DNA of 64,000 nt from Roseovarius sp. (GTDB lineage: Bacteria; Pseudomonadota; Alphaproteobacteria; Rhodobacterales; Rhodobacteraceae): assembly GCA_021775255.1 (NCBI GenBank), contig JAJFIA010000003.1, positions 173,231 through 237,230 on the forward strand, given 5' to 3'. The translations under genes were made by a program, and so were the position numbers. Below are positions 52,620 to 62,185 of this stretch, one piece after another. How positions within the stretch are numbered: the first letter of the stretch is position 1; the number at the start of each line of letters is the position of its first letter. Under the pieces are notes generated by a model, which saw only the letters and a program-made list of their open reading frames with translations, did not search any database and was not told the DNA's origin.

Positions 52620-53525
52620 TCATGCATTGCCATCTTTGAAATTGAGGCCCATTTCGGAATAACGCTCGGATTCCTCCAGCCAGCCGGGGCGGGTTTTGAC
52701 CTGTAAAAACAGATGGATGCGGCGACCGGTGAAATCTTCCAGATCGGCGCGGGCGGCTTTGCTCACGGCTTTGATGGTCTCGCCATTTTTGCCCAGGATG
52801 ATGCCCTTGTGGCCGTCGCGCATGACATAGATCACCTGATCAATCCGCGCCGAGCCGTCCTTGCGCTCTTCCCAGTTTTCGGTTTCAACGGTGAGCTGGT
52901 AGGGCAGTTCCTGATGCAGCCGCAATGTGAGCTTTTCGCGGGTAATCTCGGCGGCGATCATGCGCATCGGCAGATCGGCAATCTGATCTTCGGGGTAAAG
53001 CCACGGGCCTTCGGGCAATTCGCCTGCCAGCCATATGCGCAGGGCATCCACGCCGTGGCCTTTTTCGGCGGAAATCATGAAGGTTTTGGTGAACCCGAAC
53101 CGCTCATTGAGGTCTTTGGTCAGGTGCAGAAGGGCCTCGGGTTTTACCCGGTCGATCTTGTTGATGGCCAGTGCCACCTTATGGGATTTGGCCATATCGC
53201 CAAGCCCCTCAAGAATGGCTTCCACGCCTTCGGTCACGCCTCTGTGGGCCTCGATCAGCAGCACAACCATATCGGCATCGGCGGCCCCGCTCCAGGCGGC
53301 GGCGACCATGGCGCGGTCAAGCCTGCGCCGGGGCTGAAACAGGCCGGGGGTATCGACGAAAACAAGCTGTGCCTCGCCCTCGGTGGCAATGCCACGGATA
53401 CGGGTGCGGGTGGTCTGGACCTTGTGGGTCACGATCGAGACCTTGGCCCCCACCATTCGGTTGAGAAGGGTGGATTTGCCGGCGTTCGGTTCGCCGATCA
53501 GGGCGATGAAACCTGCGCGTGTCAT
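52620..53525 (-). CDS. era: GTPase Era
   Basis: Era is an essential GTPase with a C-terminal KH domain that binds the 3' end of 16S rRNA and aids 30S maturation. The G1 loop GEPNAGKS is near residue 11, DTPGLFQPR near 58, NKID near 124 and the KH domain begins near 195 with [17 protein letters not shown]. Length 301 is typical. The start overlaps the rnc stop by 4 bases, so lepB-rnc-era are co-translated. Confidence 0.95.
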   Translation of the reverse strand: MTRAGFIALIGEPNAGKSTLLNRMVGAKVSIVTHKVQTTRTRIRGIATEGEAQLVFVDTPGLFQPRRRLDRAMVAAAWSGAADADMVVLLIEAHRGVTEGVEAILEGLGDMAKSHKVALAINKIDRVKPEALLHLTKDLNERFGFTKTFMISAEKGHGVDALRIWLAGELPEGPWLYPEDQIADLPMRMIAAEITREKLTLRLHQELPYQLTVETENWEERKDGSARIDQVIYVMRDGHKGIILGKNGETIKAVSKAARADLEDFTGRRIHLFLQVKTRPGWLEESERYSEMGLNFKDGNA

Positions 53526-54205
53526 GAGCTTTCCAATCTGTCCAGCAGGGCGCGGGCGGCGGCTTGTTCGGCCTGACGCTTTGAGCCTGCGGTGGCCTGT
53601 GATGTCTGGCCATCCTCAAGCCGGGCTTCAAGGGTGAAAACCGGCGCGTGATCGGGGCCGGAGCGGGATATTTCCACATAGGCAGGCGGGGGCAGCCCGC
53701 GCGCCTGCGCCCATTCCTGAAGTGATGTCTTGGGATCGCGGGCATCGTCTTCGACGGTGGTGATGCGGGTGGCCCAAAGCCGCAGGATCATCGCCTGTGC
53801 CGCTTTGAACCCGGCATCGAGATAAACCGCGGCAATCACCGCTTCCATGGCATCGCCCAGCAAGGCCTGCTTGCGCCGCCCGCCTGAGATCATTTCCGAC
53901 CGCCCCAGTTTCAGCGCGGCCCCAAGATCAATTTCGCGGGCAATACCGGCGCAGGTCTCTTTGCGCACCAAAGCGTTGTAACGCGGGGCGAGCTGCCCCT
54001 CGGAGGCGGATTTGTCATGATCCAGCACCGCCTCGGCCATCACCAGCCCCAACACCCTGTCACCAAGGAATTCCAGCCGTTGATTATCGTCGCGTGTGGG
54101 TGAGGACATTGACGAATGGGTCAGTGCGCGGATCAGCAGCGCAGGTTGGGCAAACCCATGCCCGAGCCGCGCCTCGAAGGCTTTGAGTTCCGCCGAAAGC
54201 TTCAA
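53522..54205 (-). CDS. rnc: ribonuclease III
   Basis: RNase III cleaves double-stranded RNA, processing rRNA and some mRNAs. The catalytic domain has the signature [19 protein letters not shown] near residue 40 and [20 protein letters not shown] near 115; the acidic active-site residues are in place. The C-terminal dsRNA-binding domain follows from about 155 ([30 protein letters not shown]). It is 227 residues. It overlaps lepB upstream and era downstream. Confidence 0.95.
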   Translation of the reverse strand: MKLSAELKAFEARLGHGFAQPALLIRALTHSSMSSPTRDDNQRLEFLGDRVLGLVMAEAVLDHDKSASEGQLAPRYNALVRKETCAGIAREIDLGAALKLGRSEMISGGRRKQALLGDAMEAVIAAVYLDAGFKAAQAMILRLWATRITTVEDDARDPKTSLQEWAQARGLPPPAYVEISRSGPDHAPVFTLEARLEDGQTSQATAGSKRQAEQAAARALLDRLESS

Positions 54206-55038
54206 TCCAGCGCCTTGAAGAAACGATCCGGGCGCCAGGTCCAGAAATACATCATCCGGCGGCCAGCGGAGGAAAACATCACCCGGTCGGCGCGGCCGAT
54301 CAGATTCTCGAAAGGAACAAAACCAACCCCGCCCGCCGCCTGGGGAAAGCGCGAATCCAGCGAGTTATCGCGGTTGTCCCCAATGAAGAAATAATGCCCC
54401 ATTGGCACCGTGAACACACCGGTATGATCCGAACTCTGGTCGCGGATATTGAGAATGTCGTGCCTCACACCATTGGGCAGGGTTTCAATACTGCGCGATT
54501 TTTCGCATTTTGCACCATTGCCCACGGGGCCATTTTCACAGCTCGGGCGATTCTGCACCGGGCCCTGAGGGGCGTATGTTTCGGTGAATATACCGTCCTC
54601 TTCCAGCTTGACCGCGGCTTCGTTGATATAAAGGACGCCATCCTTCATCTGTATCTTGTCGCCGGGCAGGCCGATCAGGCGTTTGATGTAATCCGTGCCA
54701 TGCACCGGGTGGCGAAACACAATGATGTCACCGCGCTCGGGCTCGCTTCCCATCAGCCGGGTGTTATCGCCATCCATGAAACCGCAGATATCAGAGGCAT
54801 CAATGTTGATGCCCAAACGCGCAATCCGCAGTGACGGGCAGGAGGCATAGGAATATCCGTAAGCCATCTTGTTCACGAACAGGAAATCCCCGATCAGCAG
54901 GGTATCCTTCATCGAGCCAGAGGGGATCCAGAAGGGCTGAAAGAATACCGTGCGGAAGATACCGGCAAAGAGCAGCGCAATAACCACGGTTTTGATGGTC
55001 TCGATTATTGCATTTTTGTGTTTACCTTCAGCGGCCAT
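54202..55038 (-). CDS. lepB: signal peptidase I
   Basis: LepB cleaves signal peptides of exported proteins at the periplasmic face. One N-terminal helix ([20 protein letters not shown], residues ~13-32) anchors it. The catalytic serine is in [10 protein letters not shown] near 44, and the lysine general base in [12 protein letters not shown] near 118. [10 protein letters not shown] and the [12 protein letters not shown] box near 215 are also present. A cysteine-containing insertion lies near 165-180 ([15 protein letters not shown]). It starts the lepB-rnc-era unit and is divergent from ybgC. Confidence 0.95.
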   Translation of the reverse strand: MAAEGKHKNAIIETIKTVVIALLFAGIFRTVFFQPFWIPSGSMKDTLLIGDFLFVNKMAYGYSYASCPSLRIARLGINIDASDICGFMDGDNTRLMGSEPERGDIIVFRHPVHGTDYIKRLIGLPGDKIQMKDGVLYINEAAVKLEEDGIFTETYAPQGPVQNRPSCENGPVGNGAKCEKSRSIETLPNGVRHDILNIRDQSSDHTGVFTVPMGHYFFIGDNRDNSLDSRFPQAAGGVGFVPFENLIGRADRVMFSSAGRRMMYFWTWRPDRFFKALD

Positions 55039-55188
55039 TGCGGCTCTCCGTATTGTCGGGGTTTGGCGCTACATGGGCGGCGCGGGCCGGGGTGTCAAGG
55101 CTCCGTGGGTTTGTGCCGGGATGGGGATGTAAGTTTAGCCGGTAAAAATCGGTGGATGTCAGGCGTTCAAGCGCATAGGCTTGGCCGC

Positions 55189-55578
55189 ATGAGCCATAAA
55201 TTTGCCATCCGGGTTTATTACGAGGATACCGATATGGGCGGTATCGTCTACCATGCAAATTACCTGAAATTTGTTGAGCGGGCGCGCAGTGACTGGGTGA
55301 AAACCCTGGGCATTGACCAAAATCATATGCGCGAGGCTGACGGCCTGATCTTTGCCGTGCGCCGGGTGGAGGCCGAGTATCTGGCCCCGGCGCAGTATGA
55401 TGATGAACTGGAGATTGAAACCACCACACATTCGGTCACCGGCGCGCGGCTGGTGATGGATCAGGTGGTGCGGCGCGGTGCGGAACTGGTGTTTTCGGCG
55501 CAGGTCACAATCGTCTGTATCAATCAGGCCGGGCAGCCCGCGCGGCTTCCGGCGAATATCCGCCGGATGCTGCATTAG
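55189..55578 (+). CDS. ybgC: Tol-Pal-associated acyl-CoA thioesterase YbgC
   Basis: This hotdog thioesterase is encoded with the Tol-Pal genes in many bacteria; its cellular substrate is not settled. The signature YYEDTDMGGIVYHANYLKFVERAR lies at residues ~9-32 (split as YYEDTDMGGIVYHANY and LKFVERAR), with the catalytic Asp and the His pair of this subgroup. The start at 55189 gives 129 residues; upstream codons in frame belong to the lepB control region. A 217-base gap separates it from tolQ, so tolQ likely has its own promoter. Confidence 0.92.
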   Translation: MSHKFAIRVYYEDTDMGGIVYHANYLKFVERARSDWVKTLGIDQNHMREADGLIFAVRRVEAEYLAPAQYDDELEIETTTHSVTGARLVMDQVVRRGAELVFSAQVTIVCINQAGQPARLPANIRRMLH

Positions 55579-55795
55579 CGCGGGCATCGCCGAAACCCCC
55601 CTGAAATGGGCCGGAATTGGCCATGAAAATCAATGCAATACCTCGTAATTGCGGGGGATTATCCCAACTGTGCGGAACCCTAGGCATGAAAAACTGCGAA
55701 ACTGACAGATGTTATTGGCTTTTCCCATCATATTAGTCTATTTTATTCGGTAATAAGGCCGGATAAACCGGGCCAGACAAAAAAGAGCAGGTATA

Positions 55796-56491
55796 ATGGA
55801 CGGACAAACCCTGGCATTGGCACAGGAGATTGATTTCTCCTTGTGGGCGCTATTCGCACGCGCGACTATCGTTGTTAAACTGGTGATTATTCTATTGATG
55901 GCGGCCTCGTTCTGGTCGTGGTCGATTATCATTCAAAAGCTGATCAGCTATCGCACCGCACGGCGCGAGGCCGACAGGTTTGACCGCAGCTTCTGGTCGG
56001 GCGATCCGCTGGATGAGCTGTTTGATGAGATCGGCCCCGAGCCGGGCGGGCATTCGGAAAAGATATTTGCCGCCGGCATGTCGGAATGGCGCCGGTCGCA
56101 CCGCAATGATGGCGGGCTGATTGCCGGGGCCACCTCGCGGATTGACCGCTCGATGGATGTGGCGATTGCCAAGGAAAGCGAAGGCCTGCTGGGCGGTTTG
56201 CCGGTGCTGGCCACGGTGGGCTCAACCGCGCCGTTTGTCGGGCTGTTTGGCACTGTCTGGGGCATCATGCACGCCTTTATCGGCATTGCCGGTGCGCAAA
56301 GCACCAGCCTTGCGGTGGTGGCACCGGGCATTGCCGAGGCGCTGCTGGCCACCGGGCTGGGCCTTCTGGCCGCGATCCCGGCGGTGATTTTCTATAACAA
56401 GCTGAGTTCCGACAGTGACCGGATTATCTCAAGCTATGAAGCCTTTGCCGATGAGTTTGCCACCATCCTCAGCCGACAGTTGGATAGTTGA
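55796..56491 (+). CDS. tolQ: TolQ proton-channel subunit
   Basis: TolQ is the MotA/ExbB-like inner-membrane subunit that uses the proton gradient to drive TolA. Three helices are visible: residues ~18-45 (ATIVVKLVIILLMAASFWSW), ~130-160 (GLLGGLPVLATVGSTAPFVGLFGTVWGIM, cited in parts: LATVGSTAPFVGLFG and TVWGIMHAFI) and ~175-200 (AEALLATGLGLLAAIPAVIF). Length 231 is standard. It ends 1 base before tolR. AGCAGG precedes the ATG. Confidence 0.94.
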   Translation: MDGQTLALAQEIDFSLWALFARATIVVKLVIILLMAASFWSWSIIIQKLISYRTARREADRFDRSFWSGDPLDELFDEIGPEPGGHSEKIFAAGMSEWRRSHRNDGGLIAGATSRIDRSMDVAIAKESEGLLGGLPVLATVGSTAPFVGLFGTVWGIMHAFIGIAGAQSTSLAVVAPGIAEALLATGLGLLAAIPAVIFYNKLSSDSDRIISSYEAFADEFATILSRQLDS

Positions 56492-56492
56492 G

Positions 56493-56966
56493 ATGGGCGC
56501 GGGTGTTTTGGATAAATCGGGCGGGGGCGGCAGACGCCGCCGCGGCCGCAGGCACACAAGGCCGATGGCCGAGATCAATGTCACACCGTTCGTGGATGTG
56601 ATGCTGGTCTTGCTGATCATTTTCATGGTGGCGGCCCCCTTGATGACCGTGGGCGTGCCGGTGAAATTGCCGGAAACCGCCGCCACGGCCCTGCCCGGTG
56701 AGCAAGAAGAGCCGCTGGCGATTACCATCACGGCGGAGGGCGAGGTGATGATCCAGAAAACCGCGATCAACCGCGAGGAGCTGGTGCCCAAGCTGAAGGC
56801 AATCGCCGCCGAGCGCGACAGCACGCGGATTTATCTGCGCGCCGACGGGGCGGTGCCTTATGCCAATGTGATGCAGGTGATGGGCGCACTCAATCGGGGC
56901 GGGTTCAACAATATCGGGCTGGTCACGGAAACCGGCGGCCCGGCGCTGGACGCCGAAGGCAACTGA
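56493..56966 (+). CDS. tolR: TolR
   Basis: TolR is the ExbD-like subunit with one transmembrane helix, at residues ~28-52 (VTPFVDVMLVLLIIFMVAAP), and a periplasmic domain. The helix keeps the essential aspartate in FVDVMLVLLI. The N-terminus is very basic and Gly-rich (GGGGRRRRGRRHTR). The C-terminal domain has the family pattern RIYLRADGAVPYANVMQVM. The start at 56493 is 1 base past the tolQ stop. It is followed by tolA after 12 bases. Confidence 0.94.
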   Translation: MGAGVLDKSGGGGRRRRGRRHTRPMAEINVTPFVDVMLVLLIIFMVAAPLMTVGVPVKLPETAATALPGEQEEPLAITITAEGEVMIQKTAINREELVPKLKAIAAERDSTRIYLRADGAVPYANVMQVMGALNRGGFNNIGLVTETGGPALDAEGN

Positions 56967-56978
56967 CGGGCGGGCGGG

Positions 56979-58067
56979 ATGAACACCGGTCAGATCATAT
57001 CGGGGGCGGGCCATCTGGGCCTGATCTTCTGGGCCTTGCTGGGCGGGCTGTTTTCGCCTGAACCTCTGCCGGTTGAGACAACCGATGTGAGCATGATCTC
57101 GGGTGAGGAATTCGCGGCCCTTATGGCAGCCGAGCAATCCCCCGATGCGGTGGCCATAATTGAAACGCCGGAACCGCCCCGGATAGAGGATGCCGCGCCG
57201 GATTTGGCTTCAACGGCGGATGATACGCCGGATCTGAGCCAGCCGGATACAACGCAGGAAACCCCGCCCGATGACGCCCCGGATGTGAGCCGGATCACCC
57301 CGCCGGATGTGGCCGAAGTCAGCGATGAAGCGCCGCAGCTTACGCCGCCGAATGAGGAGGTTGCAGTGATGGTGCCGGAAATATCCGAGCGACCACGGGA
57401 ACGCCCGACCAATCGGGTGGCCCCCATCCCGGTGGCCCCTTCCGAGCCGGATGTGCGGATTGATGATGTGGCGCAGCCGGAGGTTGCACCAGACGAGGCG
57501 GCCGAGACGCCCCAGGACGTAACCGAAGAAACCGCGCAGGAAGAAGCCAATACAAGGATCGTGACCGAGGCGGACAGTTTGGAGCCGCCAAGCAGTTCAC
57601 TCAGGCCCCGGTCGCGGCCCACGCGGCGACCTGAGCCAGTAGAAGAGCCGCAGGAGACCCAAACCGCCAGCGACACGCCCGATAGCACCGTGAATGCCGC
57701 ATTGCAGGAGGCCCTTGCAACACCTACATCCGCCCCAGGCGGCCCGCCGATGACGCGGGGCGAAAAAGATGCGATGCGCCTCGCGGTGCAACGATGCTGG
57801 AATGTGGGGGCGCTCAGTTCCGAAGCGCTGAACACCACCGTGGTTGTGGCGGTAAGCATGACAAAGGATGGCAAACCCATTTCCGGCTCGATCCAGCAAC
57901 TGAGCGCCAGTGGTGGATCGGGTGCGGCCACAAAACAGGCCTATGAGGCCGCCCGGCGGGCGATTATCCGCTGCGGGGCCACCGGATATGACCTGCCACG
58001 CGACAAATATGACCGCTGGCGTAATATTGAAATTACCTTCAATCCCGAGAAAATGAGGATTAAATGA
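56979..58067 (+). CDS. tolA: TolA-like protein (periplasm-spanning)
   Basis: TolA spans the periplasm between TolQR and Pal/TolB. One N-terminal helix ([17 protein letters not shown], residues ~7-24), then a long Pro/Glu/Asp/Thr-rich stretch (~45-245) with repeated PD and PE pairs, and a C-terminal globular domain (~260-362; [19 protein letters not shown], ends [10 protein letters not shown]). The middle region is acidic and Pro-rich rather than the Lys/Ala coiled coil of E. coli TolA. This is the usual alphaproteobacterial form. The stop overlaps the tolB start by 4 bases. Confidence 0.88.
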   Translation: MNTGQIISGAGHLGLIFWALLGGLFSPEPLPVETTDVSMISGEEFAALMAAEQSPDAVAIIETPEPPRIEDAAPDLASTADDTPDLSQPDTTQETPPDDAPDVSRITPPDVAEVSDEAPQLTPPNEEVAVMVPEISERPRERPTNRVAPIPVAPSEPDVRIDDVAQPEVAPDEAAETPQDVTEETAQEEANTRIVTEADSLEPPSSSLRPRSRPTRRPEPVEEPQETQTASDTPDSTVNAALQEALATPTSAPGGPPMTRGEKDAMRLAVQRCWNVGALSSEALNTTVVVAVSMTKDGKPISGSIQQLSASGGSGAATKQAYEAARRAIIRCGATGYDLPRDKYDRWRNIEITFNPEKMRIK

Positions 58068-59389
58068 TGAAACATATACTGACCCTTGTGACCATGCTGA
58101 TGATGTGGCCGGTTTCGCTTCTGGCCCAGGATGGGGAGCCTCTCAGGCTGGAGCTGACCGAAGGTGTGATCGAGCCCTTGCCCTATGCGGTGCCGGATTT
58201 TATATCGGACAACGCCGAGGGGGCGGAATTTGGCCGCAACATGGCGCGGGTGATTGCCAATGATCTGAGTGGCACGGGGTTGTTTCGCGAAATTCCCGAC
58301 AAGGCCTTCATCAGCCGGATCACCAGCTTTACCAGCCCGGTGCAATATGCCGACTGGAAGGCGATCAATGCCCAGGCGCTGGTGACGGGATCGGTAAGTG
58401 TGGATGACACCGGCAAGCTGGTGGCGCGGTTTAGGCTTTATGATGTGTTTTCCGGCGGGGAGCTGGGCAGCGGTTTGCAATTTGTCGGCACCCAGGCGGG
58501 CTGGCGCAGGATTGCCCATAAGATAGCGGATCAGGTTTATAGCCGGATCACTGGCGAAAGCGGCTATTTTGACAGCCGGGTGGTGTTTGTGTCGGAAACC
58601 GGCCCCAAGGATCAGCGCGCCAAGCGGCTGGCGATCATGGATTATGATGGGGCTGACGTGAAATATCTGACGGACAATTCATCCATAGTTCTGGCACCAA
58701 GATTTTCACCAACCGGCGACCGCATCCTATACACCAGCTACGAATCGGGTTTCCCGCGGATTTATGTGCTGGATGTGGCCAGTGTGGGCCGCCGCGAACT
58801 GGAAAGTCAACGTGGCACGATGAGCTTTGCACCGCGATTTTCGCCCGATGGGCAGACGGTGATTTATTCGCTGACGCGCGGTGGCAATACCGATCTTTTC
58901 AGCATGGACATCCGAACCGGCAATAGCAGGCAACTGACCAGCGCGCCCTCGATCGAGACGGCCCCCAGCTTTAGCCCCGATGGCCGCCAGATCGTGTTTG
59001 AAAGCGATCGTTCCGGCAGCCCTCAGATATATATCATGAGTGCCAGCGGTGGCGAGCCACGGCGGATCAGCCAGGGCAAGGGCCGGTACGGCACGCCGGT
59101 ATGGTCGCCGCGTGGTGATCTGGTGGCGTTTACCAAACAGGCCAAGGGCCGGTTTCATATCGGGGTGATGCGGCTTGATGGCTCGGAAGAGCGGCTTTTG
59201 ACCGCGTCCTATCTGGATGAGGGGCCTACCTGGTCGCCCAATGGAAGGGTGATCATGTTTACCCGCGAAACGCCGGGGGCCAATGGCCAGGCGGCGCTTT
59301 GGTCGGTGGATATATCCGGGCGCAACCTGAAACAGTTGCAAATTGCCTCGGGTGGCAGTGATCCGGCATGGTCGCCCTTGCAGAATTAG
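58064..59389 (+). CDS. tolB: TolB periplasmic beta-propeller
   Basis: TolB is a periplasmic protein that binds Pal and colicin-type partners. The signal peptide is [17 protein letters not shown]. After an alpha/beta domain (~25-160) comes a six-bladed WD40-like propeller with repeated blades such as [50 protein letters not shown] and [14 protein letters not shown]. The first blade motifs lie near 205-220. The length is 441. The start overlaps tolA. Confidence 0.94.
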   Translation: MMKHILTLVTMLMMWPVSLLAQDGEPLRLELTEGVIEPLPYAVPDFISDNAEGAEFGRNMARVIANDLSGTGLFREIPDKAFISRITSFTSPVQYADWKAINAQALVTGSVSVDDTGKLVARFRLYDVFSGGELGSGLQFVGTQAGWRRIAHKIADQVYSRITGESGYFDSRVVFVSETGPKDQRAKRLAIMDYDGADVKYLTDNSSIVLAPRFSPTGDRILYTSYESGFPRIYVLDVASVGRRELESQRGTMSFAPRFSPDGQTVIYSLTRGGNTDLFSMDIRTGNSRQLTSAPSIETAPSFSPDGRQIVFESDRSGSPQIYIMSASGGEPRRISQGKGRYGTPVWSPRGDLVAFTKQAKGRFHIGVMRLDGSEERLLTASYLDEGPTWSPNGRVIMFTRETPGANGQAALWSVDISGRNLKQLQIASGGSDPAWSPLQN

Positions 59390-59502
59390 GGCAAAACCAG
59401 GCAGGTATGGTAATCCGTTTTCCATAACCCGCAATATGTGGTAAGAAATTACAGAGCAGAATGAAGAACAAGAGCAAAACCAAAAGTGAGTGAGGCAAAC
59501 CC

Positions 59503-59994
59503 ATGACTTATATGAGCAAAATACTGATTTTATGCGCCGGGCTGGCGCTTGCGGCCTGTACCGACGCAGACCGGTTTGGCAATAATAATGGCGGCTATGA
59601 TCCGAATGCCGCCGCCGGTGATCCCACCACTCCGGCCTATTTCCAGCAAACCGTTGGCGATAGGGTGTTGTTTGAGGTGGATCAGTCCAACCTGACCGCA
59701 GGGGCGCAATCCACCCTTGACGGACAGGCGCAATGGCTGATGAACAATACCGCCTATAATGCCATCATCGAGGGCCATGCCGATGAGCAGGGCACCCGCG
59801 AATACAACCTTGCCCTTGGCGCGCGCCGGGCCAATACGGTGCATGAATATCTGGTCAGCCGGGGCGTGGCAGGCAGCCGGCTTCAGGTGGTGAGCTATGG
59901 CAAGGAACGCCCGATCGAGATTTGCAGCGAAGAAAGCTGTTATGCCCAGAACCGCCGGGCGGTGACGGTCATCTCAGCCGCACCAAACAGCTAG
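59503..59994 (+). CDS. pal: peptidoglycan-associated lipoprotein Pal
   Basis: Pal is an outer-membrane lipoprotein with an OmpA-type peptidoglycan-binding domain. The lipobox LALAAC sits near residue 19. The OmpA domain has VLFEVDQSNLTAG near 61, IIEGHADEQGTREYNLALGARRA (in two parts: IIEGHADEQGTREYN and LALGARRANTV) near 88-112, and SYGKERPIE near 135. A 113-base gap after tolB includes a small TATGG/CCATA dyad, so pal may have an extra promoter. Length 163 is normal. Confidence 0.94.
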   Translation: MTYMSKILILCAGLALAACTDADRFGNNNGGYDPNAAAGDPTTPAYFQQTVGDRVLFEVDQSNLTAGAQSTLDGQAQWLMNNTAYNAIIEGHADEQGTREYNLALGARRANTVHEYLVSRGVAGSRLQVVSYGKERPIEICSEESCYAQNRRAVTVISAAPNS

Positions 59995-60009
59995 GAAGGG
60001 GAGGCGGGG

Positions 60010-60837
60010 ATGCGTCAGTTTTTCATCATTTTGGCGGTGATTGCCGGTTTCATTCCCGCAGGTGCCCATGCGCAGATGCGGGCAGAGACCCTGGCGGATA
60101 TCCGCCAGGAAATGTCGGTGCTTTATGTTGAAATTCAAAAGCTTAAGCGCGAATTGAGCACCACAGGTGCCTCGGGCGAATTGGCGGTTGGCGGGGCCAC
60201 GCTGGACCGGATCAACGCCATCGAGAGCGAATTGCAAAGGCTGACCTCGAAAACCGAGCAACTGGAATTTCGGATTGACCGGGTGGTGAGCGATGGCACC
60301 AACCGGCTGGGGGATCTGGAGTTTCGGCTGTGTGAACTGACCAAGGATTGCGATATTTCCACCCTGCCCGCGAATTCAACCTTGGGGGGCGATGAAATGC
60401 CGACAACGGGGGGTACGATCCTGCCCAATCCCGATGATAATCTGCCGCAACTGGCCGAGGCGGAAGACGCCGATTTCAAGGCGGCCGAAGCGGCATTGGC
60501 GGCCGGGGATTTTGCCGCAGCGGCGGATCAGTTCGCGCAGTTTCGCAGCAATTATCCCGGCAGCCCACTGAGTGATCAGGCGGCGCTGATGCGCGGTCAT
60601 GCGCTTGAATCAGCCGGTGATCTCAAGGCGGCGGGCCGGGCCTATCTTGATCTTTTCAGTGAAAACAACACCGGGCCGATGGCCGCCGATGCGCTCAGCC
60701 GTCTGGGCATTGTGCTGGGTAATCTGGGCAAGGTTGAGGATGCCTGCGTGACGCTGGGCGAGGTTGGGGTGCGGTTTCCACAATCCGATGCCGCGCTTGA
60801 GGCCAATTCAGCGATGCGCAATCTGGGATGCCTGTAA
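60010..60837 (+). CDS. cpoB: CpoB/YbgF periplasmic coordinator protein
   Basis: CpoB links Tol-Pal to peptidoglycan synthesis during division. A signal peptide (FIILAVIAGFIPAGAHAQ) leads, then an N-terminal coiled coil (~25-105, QEMSVLYVEIQKLKREL), a low-complexity linker and C-terminal TPR repeats (~150-270: EAALAAGDFAAAADQFAQF, DLKAAGRAYLDLF). Length 275 is standard. The gene overlaps tilS by 10 bases, so it is coupled to tRNA lysidine synthesis, an order common in this group. Confidence 0.92.
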   Translation: MRQFFIILAVIAGFIPAGAHAQMRAETLADIRQEMSVLYVEIQKLKRELSTTGASGELAVGGATLDRINAIESELQRLTSKTEQLEFRIDRVVSDGTNRLGDLEFRLCELTKDCDISTLPANSTLGGDEMPTTGGTILPNPDDNLPQLAEAEDADFKAAEAALAAGDFAAAADQFAQFRSNYPGSPLSDQAALMRGHALESAGDLKAAGRAYLDLFSENNTGPMAADALSRLGIVLGNLGKVEDACVTLGEVGVRFPQSDAALEANSAMRNLGCL

Positions 60838-62093
60838 CCGGGGCCAAAGCCCTGAAGGCGCTGATTGACCAACATTTTTCGGGCAAATTGCCACAACGCC
60901 TTGGGGTGGCTGTTTCAGGCGGCAGTGATTCGCTGGCCCTGCTGGTTTTGCTGCATGAGATATGTGCAAAAGACGGCCCGGAATTGTTTGCTGTCACCGT
61001 CGATCACGGGTTGCGCGCGGAAAGTGCCGCCGAGGCAGCACAGGTTGCGCGGATTTGTGCCGGGCTGAATGTGGCGCATGACACGCTGAACTGGACAGGG
61101 TGGGGCGGGCAGGGCAACCTGCCGGATCAGGCGCGGCGGGCGCGCTATGCGCTGATGGCCGACTGGGCGCAGGACCGCGATATTAACGATATAGCCCTGG
61201 GCCACACGGCCGATGATCAGGCCGAGACATTCCTGATGCGTCTGGGGCGCGAAGCCGGGGTTGACGGGCTGTCGGCGATGGCATGTTCCTGGCAGGCAGG
61301 CGGCACCACATTCCACCGTCCTTTGTTGCAGGCGCACCGCAAGGCGCTGAAAGATATTCTGCGCGAAAAGGGCCATGAGTGGATCGCGGACCCAAGCAAT
61401 CAGGATGCGGCCTATGCCCGGGTGCGGGCGCGTCAGGCGCTGGCAGTGCTTGAGCCTTTGGGCATCACAACCGCCGGGCTTGCATCGGTGGCGCGGCATA
61501 TGAGCGACGTGCGCCAGACGCTTTACAGCTATGTTTTACAGGCGGCAAAGGATTTGGTGCGGCTTCAGGCGGGGGATTTGCTGATTGATCGCGTGGGCTT
61601 TAACGCCCTTCCCCGCGAGATTTCCCGGCGACTGATGCAAGCCGCGCTCAGATGGGTGAGCGGGGCCGATTATGCCCCCCGTGGCCGGGCAATGAAAATC
61701 CTGATGCAGGCCATCGCAGAGGGCAGGGATATGAGCCTGTCGGGCTGTTTGATCATGCTTGCGGATGATCAGATCAGGGTTACGCGCGAATATAATGCGG
61801 TGGTTGATCTGCGCTGTGCGGGGGATGAGGAATGGGATGGCCGCTGGCAGGCTGTGGGGCTGAATGACGCCGCTACCACGATTGCAGCGCTTGGGGATGC
61901 GGGCCTGAAACTCTGCCCCGACTGGCGCGAAACCGGATTGCCGAGAGCCTCCCTGCTGGCCTCGCCCGCGCTGTGGCAGGGGGATGAATTGCTGGCGGCA
62001 CCCGTCGCCGGGGCGGGACAAGGCATGGAAATTGTGCTAAAATACGATCTGGATCATTTCTTTACCACAATATTATCTGTTGATGATGCATGA
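60828..62093 (+). CDS. tilS: tRNA(Ile)-lysidine synthetase TilS
   Basis: TilS makes lysidine at C34 of the AUA-reading tRNA. The PP-loop ATP-binding motif VSGGSDSLAL lies at residues ~29-38, then TVDHGLRAES near 58, the HTADDQAETFLMRLGR block near 126-141, and HEWIADPSNQDAAYARVRARQ (in two parts: HEWIADPSNQ and DAAYARVRARQ) near 183-203. The C-terminal domains follow to residue 421. The start overlaps cpoB. A weak AT-rich gap before ftsH follows. Confidence 0.92.
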   Translation: MPVTGAKALKALIDQHFSGKLPQRLGVAVSGGSDSLALLVLLHEICAKDGPELFAVTVDHGLRAESAAEAAQVARICAGLNVAHDTLNWTGWGGQGNLPDQARRARYALMADWAQDRDINDIALGHTADDQAETFLMRLGREAGVDGLSAMACSWQAGGTTFHRPLLQAHRKALKDILREKGHEWIADPSNQDAAYARVRARQALAVLEPLGITTAGLASVARHMSDVRQTLYSYVLQAAKDLVRLQAGDLLIDRVGFNALPREISRRLMQAALRWVSGADYAPRGRAMKILMQAIAEGRDMSLSGCLIMLADDQIRVTREYNAVVDLRCAGDEEWDGRWQAVGLNDAATTIAALGDAGLKLCPDWRETGLPRASLLASPALWQGDELLAAPVAGAGQGMEIVLKYDLDHFFTTILSVDDA

Positions 62094-62101
62094 TTGACGC
62101 A

Positions 62102-62129
62102 TTGAAGATGGCGCCATGATCTCTATTTA
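62102..62129 (+). promoter_or_regulatory. weak promoter candidate for ftsH
   Basis: TTGAAG (62102-62107), 16 bases, then TATTTA (62124-62129) in the 92-base gap between tilS and ftsH. It has some likeness to a heat-shock -35 element, but the -10 is not a heat-shock type. Low support. Confidence 0.3.
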
Positions 62130-62185
62130 AGAGTAGAAAGGCTTGTGATAGGGACTGGCCAGACTCATTTTATAGGAGAGTATCC